From Lithodes maja (lineage: Eukaryota > Arthropoda > Malacostraca > Decapoda > Lithodidae), in contig JBAKBP010000195.1 of assembly GCA_037953745.1 (NCBI GenBank), positions 186,001-250,000 on the forward strand: a stretch of 64,000 nt of DNA, given 5' to 3'. Made by a program: the position numbers and the translations under genes. Below, piece by piece: positions 32,846-43,414 of the stretch. Below the pieces are notes generated by a model that saw only the letters and a list, made by a program, of their open reading frames with translations, had not been told where the DNA came from and did no database searches. Each line of letters begins with the position of its first letter. Position 1 is the stretch's first letter.

Positions 32846-34687
32846 TGTGACGCATGTCGAGTATGAGCATGCTGTACAGAACGCCCAGTCAGGCCCCACC
32901 CTCGCTAGGATCGTCAGGGCAGGAACTTTGGCTGTAGTCTGTGTAGAGTTTCCTAACTCAGTTTATGTGAACCGTTGTACTATAAGTATTATCATTATGT
33001 ATTTTGTTTTCTTCTAAGTCAACGAGTTCTATTTTATATCATTAGATATAAGTATTGTGTGTGGGATTTATATATATATAATGATGCGAAGAGAGAGAGA
33101 GTTATGTAACGGAGGACAGTGTGCGCGCCACGAGGTGTGTAGGCCTCACTCCCTCCTCCCTCCTTCCCCCCTCCCTCCCCCCTCATCAAGAGCGTGGGAA
33201 TCCTTTGTCGATCCCAGATTGAGAGAGCGAATGTGACGTCATGATTGCCGTTATGCTCGCTACGGGGCCGAGTATAAAAAGGGAGGTCTCGCCATTTTTA
33301 GATCAGAACTCATCAGGCAAAGCGACCTCTCATATCCCTTGCAACTATCCATATTCTTCCGACTGATGTGAACTTTCTCTACTCTCTGAACAGCCTATCT
33401 TCTTCTCTTCTCGTCCCTGTTTATAACCTCAATGACCCCTTTGGTGCAGATTTAGTCAGCCAAAGTATTATCGCTTGAGTTCTCACGAGATAAGTGCCTG
33501 TTAGATAGCCTATTTTTGGAAGGGTTAACTAGAATAGGATTGATTGATGTTTGTTGCACTCGTATATGTATTTCCCTGTGTACTATTATTCATGTTCCTG
33601 TTTTCTGCTGGTTTAGGTAATGCTAGACTGGGATAGGGTTCCTCGAGTTGTGATTTCCTATGAGTGCTAGGTTGGTTGAACCAGCACAATTGCAACGGAG
33701 ACGTGGGAAGCCTAGGGGGTCTTTTTGATTGTGTACCGTGGGAGTTTAGCACTGTGTTGCGAGTGAGGGCTTTTGCCTGTGCCACCCAACACTGTGCTAT
33801 CTCATTTGCTTGACTTTGAGAGGATCGCCAGGAGAGAACCAGATACTAGTGATCTGGATCTCTCAAGAGAGCATCCCGTCAATTACCGTAATTTGGCCGC
33901 ACAGTCTTAAGGACCTCGCTAGGCTACGAGCCGCTTGCTCAGCCATTGTCTCTTAACCTTAGATATCCCAGCTAGACTTTGCTCGACCAGCAGATACAGT
34001 ATAGTATTGAAGCTTCTCCTTATGTATATTATTGTTTAAGCACTATTGATTTCATGTGTGGCACGCTTAGCTACTTCAGAGATTAGTGGCCCACGAGCAC
34101 AATCTTAGTAGGCTATTGCTAGTGCATTGTCGGAGTACTTCTTCTTAATGTTTGCCATATCCTATTGCTTATTCTTATAATTCTTCTTATGTCAATTTAA
34201 AGCCTTTAATTACCAGTGAGTTATTCATTAAATTGCTGTTCAAAATCCGATACTTACTTCTTATGAGTATTCGAGAAGCATCTAACTTATCAGAAGATTC
34301 CTTGCTTGATGCTCGAGGACTATTGTTTAACGTAACGTAATAGTGCCGATCCGAAGTAGAGGGTGGAGGACTTCTTAAGTTCTTAGTTCAAGGGTGGATT
34401 ACTTCGGCTTCGGCCAACACTATTCTTTAGTGTTGTAGTACTTTCTTCTTTGTTTGATTGTTGACCAGACTAGATAACTCCCGTCTTGTTATTAGTCTGT
34501 TGTGTGAAACGCTAGTACCGAGTTCTTGTATACCCCGTTATAGCAGATAGAACTCTGGAGGGTAGTGGCGTTTTTTTGTTCGGCTGGCAGTACTCTGGGG
34601 TTGGGATCGTGTGTTTCCGTTGTGGCAGCGAGCCATACTCGAGTCCTGTGTAAGAGCCCTAGTGTACCCGAGTGCCCGGTCGTAACA
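32846..34687 (+). repeat. 3' LTR
   Basis: 1842 bp, offset from the 5' LTR by exactly 6295 bp at both ends and at all internal points checked, so there is no indel between the two. Confidence 0.92.
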
Positions 34688-35079
34688 ATGGTGAGTCAAC
34701 TTCACTGAGCGGTGCATACACGCACCTACAAACTGCCCAGTTGGCAACTCGCTTGGGCGGCTGTTAACTTCTACAACCCAACCCAAGCGCGCCTCACATA
34801 CACTCCCTGATCTCTCCTCTCCCCTTCCTTATCCTGTGGGGATCGGTTTTTACACCATACCCGAAATAGGATTTATGGAGCTCCGATCTTACTCTCAACC
34901 AACTGAACAATTTAACCAGCACACCTAAACTTCGTTAAATGCGGAAATAGCCTCACGAAAATATCATGCCCTGGTGGGGGCACGAACTCTCGACCCTTGG
35001 GTGTGAGGCAGGCACCTTACCAGTTAGACCAATAGAGATATCCCACTTGGCCTGTTCGGCTCAGGGTATTTCAGGGCGC

Positions 35080-35600
35080 TGGTGACGGGACTGTGTAGAC
35101 CGCCCAGTAGTAGCATGGATAGGAACGTGGGCTACATCTCCAACCTGGTAGGACAACAAAGTAATGTATATTGTAAAACTTGCAAAATAAACAAACCAAA
35201 ACAGGGACGACACAATATAAAGAAATAAAAATATATATACCTGTACCTCCATCAACCTTAAAAAAATCACCCCCCCAAGACCCTCCTTCAAGATAAATTT
35301 GTACATTTTTCAATAGAAAAATGTCTCGGCCAATGGCCGGTTCCTCTTAAAATACATGCCAGGAAAAAATTGACACAAAAATATTAATATTGACAAAGAA
35401 ATGGGGCGATAGGTCTTAAAATCGCCAAACTAATGGGCCGAACGTCATGAAAACTAATGTGGCTAAACATGAGGAAGAAGGGGGACCATAAAAACTCATC
35501 TCCCCTGGTGACGGAACTGTGTAGACTGCCCAGTAGTAGCATGGATAGGAACGTGGGGTACATCTCAAGCCTGGTCAGACAACACAATACATATCAGAAA
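35080..35600. repeat. Mixed dispersed repeats, including repeat G copy 1
   Basis: A gactgtgtagaccgcccagtagtagc-type word occurs at 35088 and again at 35513, followed each time by acgtgg and a tacatctc word. Between them lies repeat G (about 35225-35490: gtacatttttc..tagaaaaatgtctcggcc and aaactaatg..gctaaacatg words), also at 53670-53910 and 58195-58515. Confidence 0.6.
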
Positions 35601-35682
35601 CAACAAAACAAAACATATAGGCTAATAGAAGGATTTAATTCTACAGTATTGCAACCTAGTCTCAACCTAGTCTTGACCTCCC

Positions 35683-35984
35683 TACTGCCAATCTAGAAGT
35701 TGGGAGATTGGGAGTCAAAGCGTCACATTTTTCCTTTGCCCCTCAACTTTCCCTTCATAATTGCTGAGGGGCACTGGGCCTTGGGTGGGGCTTTGGTTTC
35801 CCTAACGTTTCCGCACCCTCCTCAGTTCCCCGCCTGGGAGTGGCTTCGGTCACCTGGGCTTTATTAGTGGTAAGCAGGGAGGGTTCTGTGGGGGTGCTCG
35901 GTTATGGCCTTGGCCTTGCTTGGGACCTTGAGGCTGCTTGGCCAGACAGCCTGGGGAACAGCAACAACAACTATAACAACAACA
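35683..35984 (+). mobile_element. SINE-A copy 3, 5'-truncated
   Basis: About the last 300 bp of the SINE, plus orientation, ending ggccagacagcctggggaac and an AAC/AGC tail with one interruption. No target duplication identified. Confidence 0.75.
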
Positions 35985-36359
35985 GGGACCATCCAAAAAG
36001 ACTCCCCTTCGGACAAGATAGGGATAAACAAACTCCCCATACTGTACTGTAGCCTATACAGGTTTTTAGGTGTTTGTGTTTGTGTTTCGGCTGGTCCAAG
36101 AACGCATCCCCATTTACCCCATTAATTTTAGGGTTTGCTGTAGGCTACGATTTTTCTATTTAAGATTTTTTTTTTCAGGAACGTAACCCAATCGAAATCC
36201 AGGGAGACCTATGTAGGATAATATATACCTGTAGTCATTTTGATTTCAGCTGATGGTAAATTGAATCCCTTAGCAACTGATTTTTCGATACTTAATGGCT
36301 CTACTATCTCTCTGCATCGTATTATTCATATTAGTTTTCACCAACCCACCAATTAAGTT

Positions 36360-36480
36360 ACAAATAAACCTAACTAATTAAATCAATGAATGTAATGAAT
36401 ACATTTGGTACTCTCCAAAGACTCGAACCTAGGATACTCACACCGAAATTCCGCACACTAACCATTACGCTATCAAAACA
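36360..36480 (-). mobile_element. tRNA-derived SINE-H, copy 3
   Basis: The minus strand reads gcgtaatggttagtgtgcgg, then a cctaGGTTCGAGTCt B-box. Best-preserved copy of the family. Lies in the MGST3 gene just beyond exon 2. Confidence 0.65.
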
Positions 36481-36498
36481 GGGCATAGTAATACTAAC

Positions 36499-36596
36499 GT
36501 GTTCTGGTGAGCCCGTTGGTAGCAGTTGAAGATGTTGTTATCCGGACTGTACATGGTTGGGTACTTGATGCCAAACTCTCGACGCTTACCGCCAAC
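36499..36596 (-). CDS. MGST3: MGST3 exon 2
   Basis: Acceptor ctcttcacag, donor CAGAACAC|gttagt. 98 nt, ending after two bases of the Thr codon in the QNT(LE) signature. Confidence 0.9.
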
Positions 36597-38333
36597 CTGT
36601 GAAGAGATGCAGTATTATTATAATGTAAAACTTGCAAAATAACAAACCAAAACTTATACGAACACAGTAAAAAGACAAAACAACTAATCAAAATCGCTAT
36701 GTGGAAACAACGCTTAACCCTCTCCGACATATGACGCAATTTTGAGCCTATTGGGGATACTTTAAAGCTTTTGTTTCCATCAGGGGTATTTAGAAACCTT
36801 TAGTTTAGTTACTTCAACCTCCGCAGTTGTCTTTGAGTTAGCTGTGGGCAGAAAACTAATTTTGGAGAGGTAATTATAAGAGTGAGAGAACTCTATTTCT
36901 TATTGCTAATCTGGCAACCTCTGCGTCATATGTGCGTGAAAGGGTTAATTAAGTAAAATAATAATTTATAAATAAAAGAACACAATCCACCACATTACTA
37001 CATGAGCAAATTAATCTGGTTCCCAAGCAAACTTATTATTCATATACTTATTGATTTATTTTATTATAACTACAGTATATAACAAATTTTATTTTTAATT
37101 TATTGATTGATTGATTTGATTATACTGTACTGTACTGTACTGTACTGTAATTGTATCTATGTTAATTGGTATTCTTATACTATTAGATATAAGATAAACA
37201 TGCCAACAGATATTTTTGCTAGTACGGTACCACATACACGCACACACATTGGAGAAAGTACAACGAATAGCAACCAAACTGATCTCAGAACTAAAGGACC
37301 CTGAAAGACTAGAAAGACTAGGGCTTCCCACGCTAGAGGAGAGAAGAGTTCGAGGTGACCTGATAGCAATGTATAGATACATTTTTTACATTTCATTTTT
37401 AATACCATTTCGCCATCAGACAGTAGGCCTACACTAGAACCATACGACTGGGAAAATGTAGAGAGGAGAGAAGGGGTGTTGTAGATAAAGGAAGCTGTTG
37501 GAATGGCTTTGTTGTGTGTGTTTATTAGTCTGTATACGTTGTCGTGGTGTCCCCCGACTGGGTGCGAGCATGTGAGACACGCTAGGACGTACTACAACAC
37601 CCACTATATAGTCCGCCTTGGCTGGGATCGAAATCCGTCAAGCAGATTCACACGTAAGCGTGCACTCCACTCGACCGCAGCGGCTCTAATGAGAGGGTTC
37701 GAGAGACTCGATTAGGAGGATTTTGTTAGGCTGGATGATGGAAGAACCAAATGTATAAAAATAGAAAGGAGAGGTGCAACTCCCAATGTGCAAAAGTTTA
37801 GCTTTCCGTATAGAACGATAGATAGGTGGAACAACTTAGGTGCGGAAGTTGTAGAAGCAAGAAATATCCACAACTTTAAAAGTAAACTGGATAGTCAATA
37901 GAAACTGAGACAGGAATACATGACCGCAAATCAATTCCTGTAAACTACAAATAGGTGAATACAAATAGGTGAATAAAAGTTTAACCCCTTCTGTACCGGC
38001 GACGTCTATTTCAATTAGTTTCAGCTACCTTAAGACGATTTTTTGAGGCTTAGAAACGATTATGGCAACTAAAAGGATTAATTGAGATAGTTTGTAGCCT
38101 TTTAAGGGGTAAACGTCATTCCTAAGCTCTAAAAAATCGTCTTGCAGTTGCCACAATATAATGAAAAGTACATTACCGGTACAGCAGGGGTTAAAGGTTA
38201 GGAGTCATAATGTCTAGAGAAAAACCATGATCTAACCTTCGAAGCTTTCCACACCAACATGAAGGAGGACCCCACAGCCACCAGGACACAGTAGCCATAC
38301 TCGGGTTGGATCTCCACGGTCACCATCTTTTAT
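36499..38333 (-). CDS. MGST3: Microsomal glutathione S-transferase 3, partial (first two coding exons)
   Basis: MAPEG-family membrane enzyme that uses glutathione for conjugation and peroxide reduction, in the endoplasmic reticulum or outer mitochondrial membrane. Exon 1 (38237-38333) starts at ATG 38324-38326 and gives MVTVEIQPEYGYCVLVAVGS and then SFMLVWKASK, the first membrane helix. Exon 2 (36499-36596) gives GGKRREFGIKYPTMYS and NNIFNCYQRAHQNT, the signature loop with the family's conserved Arg-His-Asn. Phases join cleanly (0, then 2 bases left over). Intron 1 holds a SINE, a LINE fragment and MITEs. The remaining half, with three helices, was not found below 36499; repeats or the window may hide it. 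Confidence 0.88.
36605..37035 (-). repeat. Dispersed repeat E with nested MITE
   Basis: Inverse copy of repeat E, from gtaaaacttgcaaaat to ccaccacattactacatgag, split at cgctTAA by a 227-bp TTAA element. The copy near 44960 shows the uninterrupted version. Confidence 0.75.
36718..36944. mobile_element. piggyBac-like MITE (group P5), 227 bp
   Basis: TTAA at 36714-36717 and 36945-36948. The ends are CCCTCTCCGACATATGACGC and the inverse of CCCTTTCACGCACATATGAC. Nested in repeat E. Confidence 0.85.
37123..37148 (+). repeat. (TACTG)n microsatellite
   Basis: Five units of tactg. The same word is repeated near 46750-46766 and occurs singly at many places. Confidence 0.8.
37225..37979 (+). mobile_element. 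CR1-like LINE fragment split by SINE-I
   Basis: The left part (37240-37385) reads LEKVQRIATKLISELKDPER and RVRGDLIAMYRYI. The right part (37715-37900) reads KFSFPYRTIDRWNNLGAEVV and ARNIHNFKSKLD, then ends with two aataggtgaat units. This is the C-terminal end of a CR1-group LINE. Confidence 0.7.
37471..37687 (-). mobile_element. tRNA-derived SINE-I, copy 1
   Basis: Minus strand: agagccgctgcGGTCGAGTGG with a GATTTCGATCC B-box 40 bp later, like a tRNA-Leu/Ser head. It is followed by a tail containing cccagtcgggggacacc. The second copy is at 56050-56265. Confidence 0.75.
37985..38190. mobile_element. piggyBac-like MITE (group P1), 206 bp
   Basis: TTAA at 37981-37984 and 38191-38194, with CCCCTTCTGTACCGGCGACG at the left and CCCCTGCTGTACCGG inverted at the right. 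In MGST3 intron 1, 42 bp downstream of the exon 1 donor. Relatives at 39300, 46772, 55065 and 57949. Confidence 0.85.
38237..38333 (-). CDS. MGST3: MGST3 exon 1 with start codon
   Basis: Acceptor ccatttcag followed by ATAAAAG and the ATG, so a non-coding exon lies further upstream. Donor AAG|gttagat at 38236. 30 codons, phase 0. Confidence 0.88.
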
Positions 38334-38383
38334 CTGAAATGGAAGAATGTCTTGTAGTAAATGAGTCAAACACTATGTATGTA

Positions 38384-38594
38384 CGGTCGCGCTAATAAGT
38401 CATGTCCCAACTGTCATTACGTTTGGCTTGCTCTGTGCTGTATTAATGTCTGTCAGATGTTGAATGGGGTGGGTAAGTGTAGGAAATGTTTTGTATATTT
38501 CACTCGATATGAAGAAATGAAGTTTAGATATTGCTGATACCAATTATTGATCAATACATAATTGGTGCCGAGATATCACTTATTAGCGCAACTG
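38384..38594. mobile_element. mariner-like MITE, 211 bp
   Basis: TA flanks at 38382-38383 and 38595-38596. The ends are CGGTCGCGCTAATAAGT and the inverse of CAGTTGCGCTAATAAGT. Confidence 0.75.
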
Positions 38595-38679
38595 TACAGG
38601 TACCGTATGTATGTATACTGTATACTCCGGCACATACCCCATTGCTGAGGGTGGCCAATTCAAGTTTATTGATACTTTA

Positions 38680-38889
38680 TAGGTAGCGCCAACAAACTTG
38701 ACAATTATCTCGATCTCTGACCTCTTCGTAACTCAAAAGGACCTTGAGCAAACTGACTGTAAATTTGCACACCTATTTCCTGGTGGACTCATCCCAAATG
38801 ATAGAAATGTCAGCCCGATTGCTTTCATTCATTTTGAGTTATAAGAAGTTACGGGTCCAGATTATTGTCAAGTTCGTTGGCGCTACCTA
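38680..38889. mobile_element. Foldback MITE-M, copy 1, 210 bp
   Basis: Inverted ends taggtagcgccaacaaactt / aagttcgttggcgctaccta; the arms extend to the gtaactcaaaa words. The second copy is at 48751-48950, and a relative with different outer ends is at 38996-39206. Confidence 0.8.
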
Positions 38890-38926
38890 CTGTATAGTAC
38901 GTACCATATTTCATTACTCAACTCAG

Positions 38927-38995
38927 GCCGTAGCGCGGGTTGGTAGAGCTCTCGCCTGCAAACTGTGAGGTCAACGGTTCGTGGTTCGGGCCGGA
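38927..38995 (+). mobile_element. tRNA-like SINE head
   Basis: GGTTGGTAGAGC A-box, ctcgcctgcaaactgtgag anticodon-arm-like stretch and CGGTTCGTGGTTCG B-box. The acceptor ends do not pair well and no functional tRNA is claimed. It lies exactly between two foldback MITEs. Confidence 0.6.
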
Positions 38996-39206
38996 TATAG
39001 TCTATTTGCTGTAAGTAGGCGAGAAATCATGACCTTTATCCTCTGTAACTCAAAAAGGGCTAGAGCAAATTGGCTGTAAATGTTCACATCTATTCCCTGA
39101 CTGACTCTCCCCAAATGGTAGAAATATTAGCTCCATTACTCGTCATTTTTTAGTTACAGAGGTTAGAGGTCATGATTTATCGCCTACTTACAGCGAATAG
39201 ACTATA
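38996..39206. mobile_element. Foldback MITE-M2, copy 1, 211 bp
   Basis: The ends tatagtctatttgctgtaag and the inverse of tatagtctattcgctgtaag continue through gtaggcga.aaatcatgacc. The centre is similar to MITE-M. A partial copy reaches the right edge of the window at 63889. Confidence 0.8.
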
Positions 39207-39299
39207 GTGTGTTATTGGCAGATGACAGTGTTGTTGGTGGATGGTGAGGGTGTTAGTCAGAACCGGACATTGGAGGTCCAGGCTTTTACTTCTGTGCTT

Positions 39300-39516
39300 T
39301 GCCCTTACAGTACCGGCGACGTCTCTGTTTTTATTTCAGCTGCATTTAGACGATTTTATGAAGCTTAGGAATGATATATGGTAGCTAAAAGGATAAATTG
39401 AGATAGTCTGTTAATCTTTATACGGGTAGACATAATTCCTAAGCTGATGAAACCGTCTTTTAATTTCCAGAATACAGTAGAGTATAATGAAAAGGATGTC
39501 ACCGGTACTGTATGGG
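39300..39516. mobile_element. piggyBac-like MITE (group P1), old copy
   Basis: cagtaccggcgacgtct at the left and atgtcaccggtactgta at the right are inverted. The TTAA flanks are decayed. Confidence 0.65.
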
Positions 39517-39736
39517 TTGAGTCAGAAACAGATGTTCAGGGTGTCAAACGAGAGCTAATGCTAGTCTTTTTTATCATTATTACTAAATATACAGTTATAT
39601 TTATGCTTTTTGTGTGTTTGAATGTGATACAATGGCCAAAACAATGCTATTTCATGTCATTTTTCTTGTATTCCATCTCGTATTCATTCAAGTTTTTTTT
39701 ATCATTATTACTAAATATACAGTTATATTTATGCTT

Positions 39737-41800
39737 TTATTTTATCTATTGCCTGACGCTGTGATCCCCGAAGGGGTGGCCACGAACGAACCGCCCCCAT
39801 GCACCTCTGTCCCCAGTCAGTCGACGCCCCTCCCCCCAACCAGCACCGCCTTCATTCGTGTAGTTCCTCACTCCATCCTTCCACCTCTCATTCGGTCTAC
39901 CTCTCCCTCTCTGTCCCTCCACCTCGCTCTCTCGTACACCCTCTTAGTCATTCTCTCGCTTTACATACGTTCCATATGGCCGAACCATCTCAAGTTGTTC
40001 CTTTTCACACTTTCCAGCACATCTACCTCCACACCACATCTCCTTCTTACTTCCTCATTAGTCTGTCTATCCCTCCATGTAACTCCGCACGCACTCCTTA
40101 AGTAATTCATTTCCACTGCTCTCACTCTTGGTCTGAGTCTCTCAACCAACGTCCATGCTTCGCTTCCGTAAGTCAGTGTCGGGATTACCACACTGTCATG
40201 CAAGGACTTCTTCACTTCCATACTGACCACCCTATTTCTTGTTACTGCTTTTAGCGTTCCTACAACCTCTTCCCCTGTTGTACCGGTACTCTCCCGAACT
40301 TCTTCATCCATAGTCCCCTCTTTACTCAACACACTGCCCAGATACTTAAAAGAGTTGACGATCTCCATAGCCTGACCGTTCAGCTTCACCTCACACTCTG
40401 TGACTTCACCCCTTTCGAAGACCATAACCTTGCTCTTCCCCGCATTACCTTCAAATTCCATTTTTCGCACACTGTTCCAAACTCATTTACCAGACCTTGC
40501 AACTCCCATTCATTATCACTCATCAGAACTGTATCATCCGCAAACAGCAGTATAGGTAGCTTCCACTCAATTCAATCCCTTTTCAGCGATACACCAACAT
40601 CCACTGCTCTTGATAGTATTTCTTTCATGACTCCATCCATATATACAGTAAACAACCACGGGGACATCACACACCCCAGTTTCAAACCAACATTCAGGTC
40701 AAAGAACTCGCTCTGCTCACTCTCCACACGTACTGCCGCCTTTGCACCCTCATACATGCTCTTCACTGCTTTCAGCAACTTGCCCTCTACTCCGTATATT
40801 CTAAGCACTTTCCACAAACCTTCTCTATCCACTCTGTCATAGGCCTTCTCCAATCCATAAAGGCAACATACACCTTTTGTTTTTTCTCCAGATATTTCTC
40901 CACAACACAATTCAGGGTAAAAATCTGATCTACACATCCTCTTCCCTTCCTAAAACCTCCCTGCTCGTCGCCTATCCATTTCTCCGTTCTCACTCTCTCA
41001 ATCACTACCCTACTGTATACCTTCCCTACTACGCTTAGAAGACATATTCCTCGGTGGTTACCACACACTCCTCTTTCCCTTTTGCCCTTATATAGGGGGA
41101 CTATTATGCCAGTCTTCCAGTCATCGGGTGCACTCCCCTTCTCCCATGCTAGTTTGCACATTTTCCATACCCATTCTATCACTATCTCACCACCATACCT
41201 CAACATTTCCCCACACACTCCATCTGTTCCTGGTGCTTTCCCCAACTTCACTCTTTTCATGGCTTCCCACACTTCTGACCTCCTGATCCCCACCTCCTCC
41301 TCCACTACTTCTCTTCTTCTCCCTCCCATACCATATCCAGCTATGTTTGCTGGCTCTTCATTCCTTACATTTAGCAACTCACTGAAGTACTCCCTCCATC
41401 TTTCGACTCTCTCTTGCTTCTCGGCTAGCATTCTCCCATTCTTATCTTTCCTACCCTTACTGCTTCCCCTGCTTCCCTAACTTTCTTGACTTCTTTCCAG
41501 AACAGTTTCTTACTCTCCCTCCATTTTACACTCAGATTCCTTCCAAATTCCTCATCTACTCCTCATTCACTCCCCTCCCTCTTCTCCTCACTCCACACAC
41601 CTCCTCACATGCTGCACAGATCTCATCCTTAAACACCTTGCTCATCTCCTCCACTTCCTCCATAACTTCCAGGTCGAACCCACCTAGTCGTCTTTCCACT
41701 GCTCTCCTGTACTCCTCCCTGACTTCCTCCTCCTGCAACCTCTCCACCATCCTCACCATTCCACCCTCCTCTCGCCTTCCTCGAGCTCTCCTCACCCACT
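39737..41800 (-). mobile_element. RTE-like LINE, copy 3, longest
   Basis: Covers the region before the reverse transcriptase (41556-41800, a Glu/Arg-rich stretch), the start of the domain (AEKQERVERWREYFSELLN, VKLGKAPGTDGVCGEML) and the palm up to GVMKEILSRAVDVG. It continues through KVMVFERGEVTECEVKLNG to the FGHMERM C-terminus. Several indels break the frame (near 40560, 40850 and 41440). Only one or two ATCT units remain at the 3' end. Bases 39630-39693 and 41838-41910 are near-identical flanks. Confidence 0.75.
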
Positions 41801-41915
41801 TCTTTTGTATGTGATTTTGTATTGTATCTTTTGAAAGTGATACAATGGCCAAAACAATGCTATTTCATGTTATTTTTCTTGTATTTCATCTCATATTCAT
41901 TCAAGTCTTAGCACA

Positions 41916-42426
41916 AAATTACCCTGCTTTGACACCCTGCAGATGTTAATGTTTGAACTGAATACCTGATCTTTTGGACTCCCACCTCGCTCTTTTTAAG
42001 TTTGTCCGAAAAAGAGGTAAAGTCTGGACAAGATACCCAAATGAGAGTTTCAGGCTAAAAGGAAGTTGAAGCCGTAAACATCGATATAGAACAGAAATGC
42101 AGTAATAATGTCGATTTCTGATTGATAGGAAGTAGAATTTGTTTAGCTTTGTGTATACTGTATATAAATGTACAGTACTGTACTACGACCATATTTTACT
42201 TGTATATTCCGCTAAATATCGAAACTTAAAGCTCCAACTTCCTTATAGCCTGAAACTCGCAAATGGTCAATTCTCGGATCCCCAACCAAAAGAGAAGAGT
42301 TTTACTGTACAATCATAAGCACTAATTTGAATCTGTATCGAACTCGAAGACTACTATATCCCAGATGATTCAGAACTTGGATTTAACCCATGAACTTCTA
42401 GAACATGTGCAAAATAAAAGGCCAAG

Positions 42427-42483
<57 letters not shown>

Positions 42484-42690
42484 GAAAACAAAATAACGAT
42501 CCACTCCTGTTGTTTGGAGGATGTGTTATGGAAAGATGCCACTACTTTCAATGTGTCACCCAAATTTCAGATATTTCCTGACATGATGGATTTTGAAGGG
42601 TTATTTTTACACATGTTTAAATAGTGTGGCTTCCAAGAAGACCTTCATAGTCCATGGGTTAAAGATTCAAATAAGGAAGTAAGGAAGATG
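41916..42690. repeat. Foldback MITE-F copy and (AG)n microsatellite
   Basis: 42042-42262 has inverted ends gagtttcaggct..aaggaagtt and aacttccttatagcctgaaactc, with the second copy at 43748-43978. 42429-42482 is an (AG)n run with one C. No gene seen in the rest. Confidence 0.7.
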
Positions 42691-43089
42691 TGGGTTTGCT
42701 TCAAGGAGATGTGGAGGGCATGAATGGATGGTCTGAGCATTGGTTAATGCCTTTCATCCAAAAAAATGCAAGTACTGTACATGCAGATTGGGACACTCAA
42801 GATAGACAAGGTAGGATACAGTATATATTCTTACAGTTTCTTACAGTTTCTTACAGTAGATCCTCTGGAAATATATGAAGCGATAGAGGAAGTGAATGCA
42901 GAAAAGGATATAGGAGTAGTGAAAGACAATAAGTTAAATTTCTCAGAACATTTAGCGGAAAAGATAAACAAAGCCAATAGAATTGTAGGGCTGATAAGGA
43001 GGACATTTGTGTCACTTGACGAAGAAATATTCAGGAATCTCTTTACAGCGCTGGTTAGGCCGCACCTGGAATATGCGAATCAGGTGTGG
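42690..43089 (+). mobile_element. CR1-like LINE fragment
   Basis: Reads GMNGWSEHWLMPF, then EVNAEKDIGVVKDNKLNFSE, HLAEKINKANRIVGLIRRTF and VRPHLEYANQVWATC, the region after the catalytic box in CR1-group elements. Frameshifted near 42850 and truncated at both ends. Confidence 0.7.
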
Positions 43090-43414
43090 GCTACTTGCAC
43101 TGCTGCGGTCGTTCACGGTGTTGGCGACGGTGTTGGCGGCGGCGGTAGCAGACGCAACATTTTTACTATTCTGTATTTTTGCTTTATCATCAAACTTCAA
43201 ATCTTGTCTTCCCCATGATTTATCAAGATTACTTTCAAACTCCCTTATCGGAGATGCACGGCATCGGTCCAGCCGGCTGTTGTTTACATGCGTCGGACGG
43301 ACGCCTCGCACACCAAGCTTACAGGCTTTCAAGCTGCCGGAGCCCCAGAGCCCTACCGGGTAGCTCGGGGTGTGTTTTTTATGGGTGCCTCAGACCCCTT
43401 CCGGGTCTGATGGG
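43090..43414 (-). mobile_element. piggyBac-like MITE (group P3), inverted, partial
   Basis: Ends at TTAA 43415-43418. Shares acatgcgtcggac, gccggctgttgtttacatg and ttttttatgggtgc with the inverse of 51268-51400. Confidence 0.6.

Larger units (their letters stand above)
26551..34687 (+). mobile_element. Complete LTR retrotransposon, non-autonomous, Ty3/gypsy-derived
   Basis: Two direct LTRs of 1842 bp (26551-28392 and 32846-34687) start TGTGACGC and end GTAACA. The target duplication is ATGG at 26547-26550 and 34688-34691. A TGGCGACC primer-binding-like site follows the left LTR, and a gggggagg polypurine tract precedes the right one. The 4453-bp interior carries one ORF with gag and protease but only scraps of reverse transcriptase and RNase H, and no integrase. 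The element would need enzymes from a related autonomous copy. The equal LTR lengths, with no difference seen in the parts compared, indicate recent insertion. Confidence 0.92.
26159..35071 (-). repeat. Satellite-like repeat U, inverted copies, split by an LTR retrotransposon
   Basis: 26159-26550 and 34688-35071 are together inverse copies of unit U. The LTR element sits in this copy exactly at aacgggaATGG/tgagtcaac; the forward copy near 25963 keeps the uninterrupted version of that site. Confidence 0.75.

Noticed and set aside
38927..38995. Functional tRNA gene
   Set aside because: Promoter boxes are present but the acceptor stem does not pair and the sequence abuts a MITE; a SINE head is more likely.
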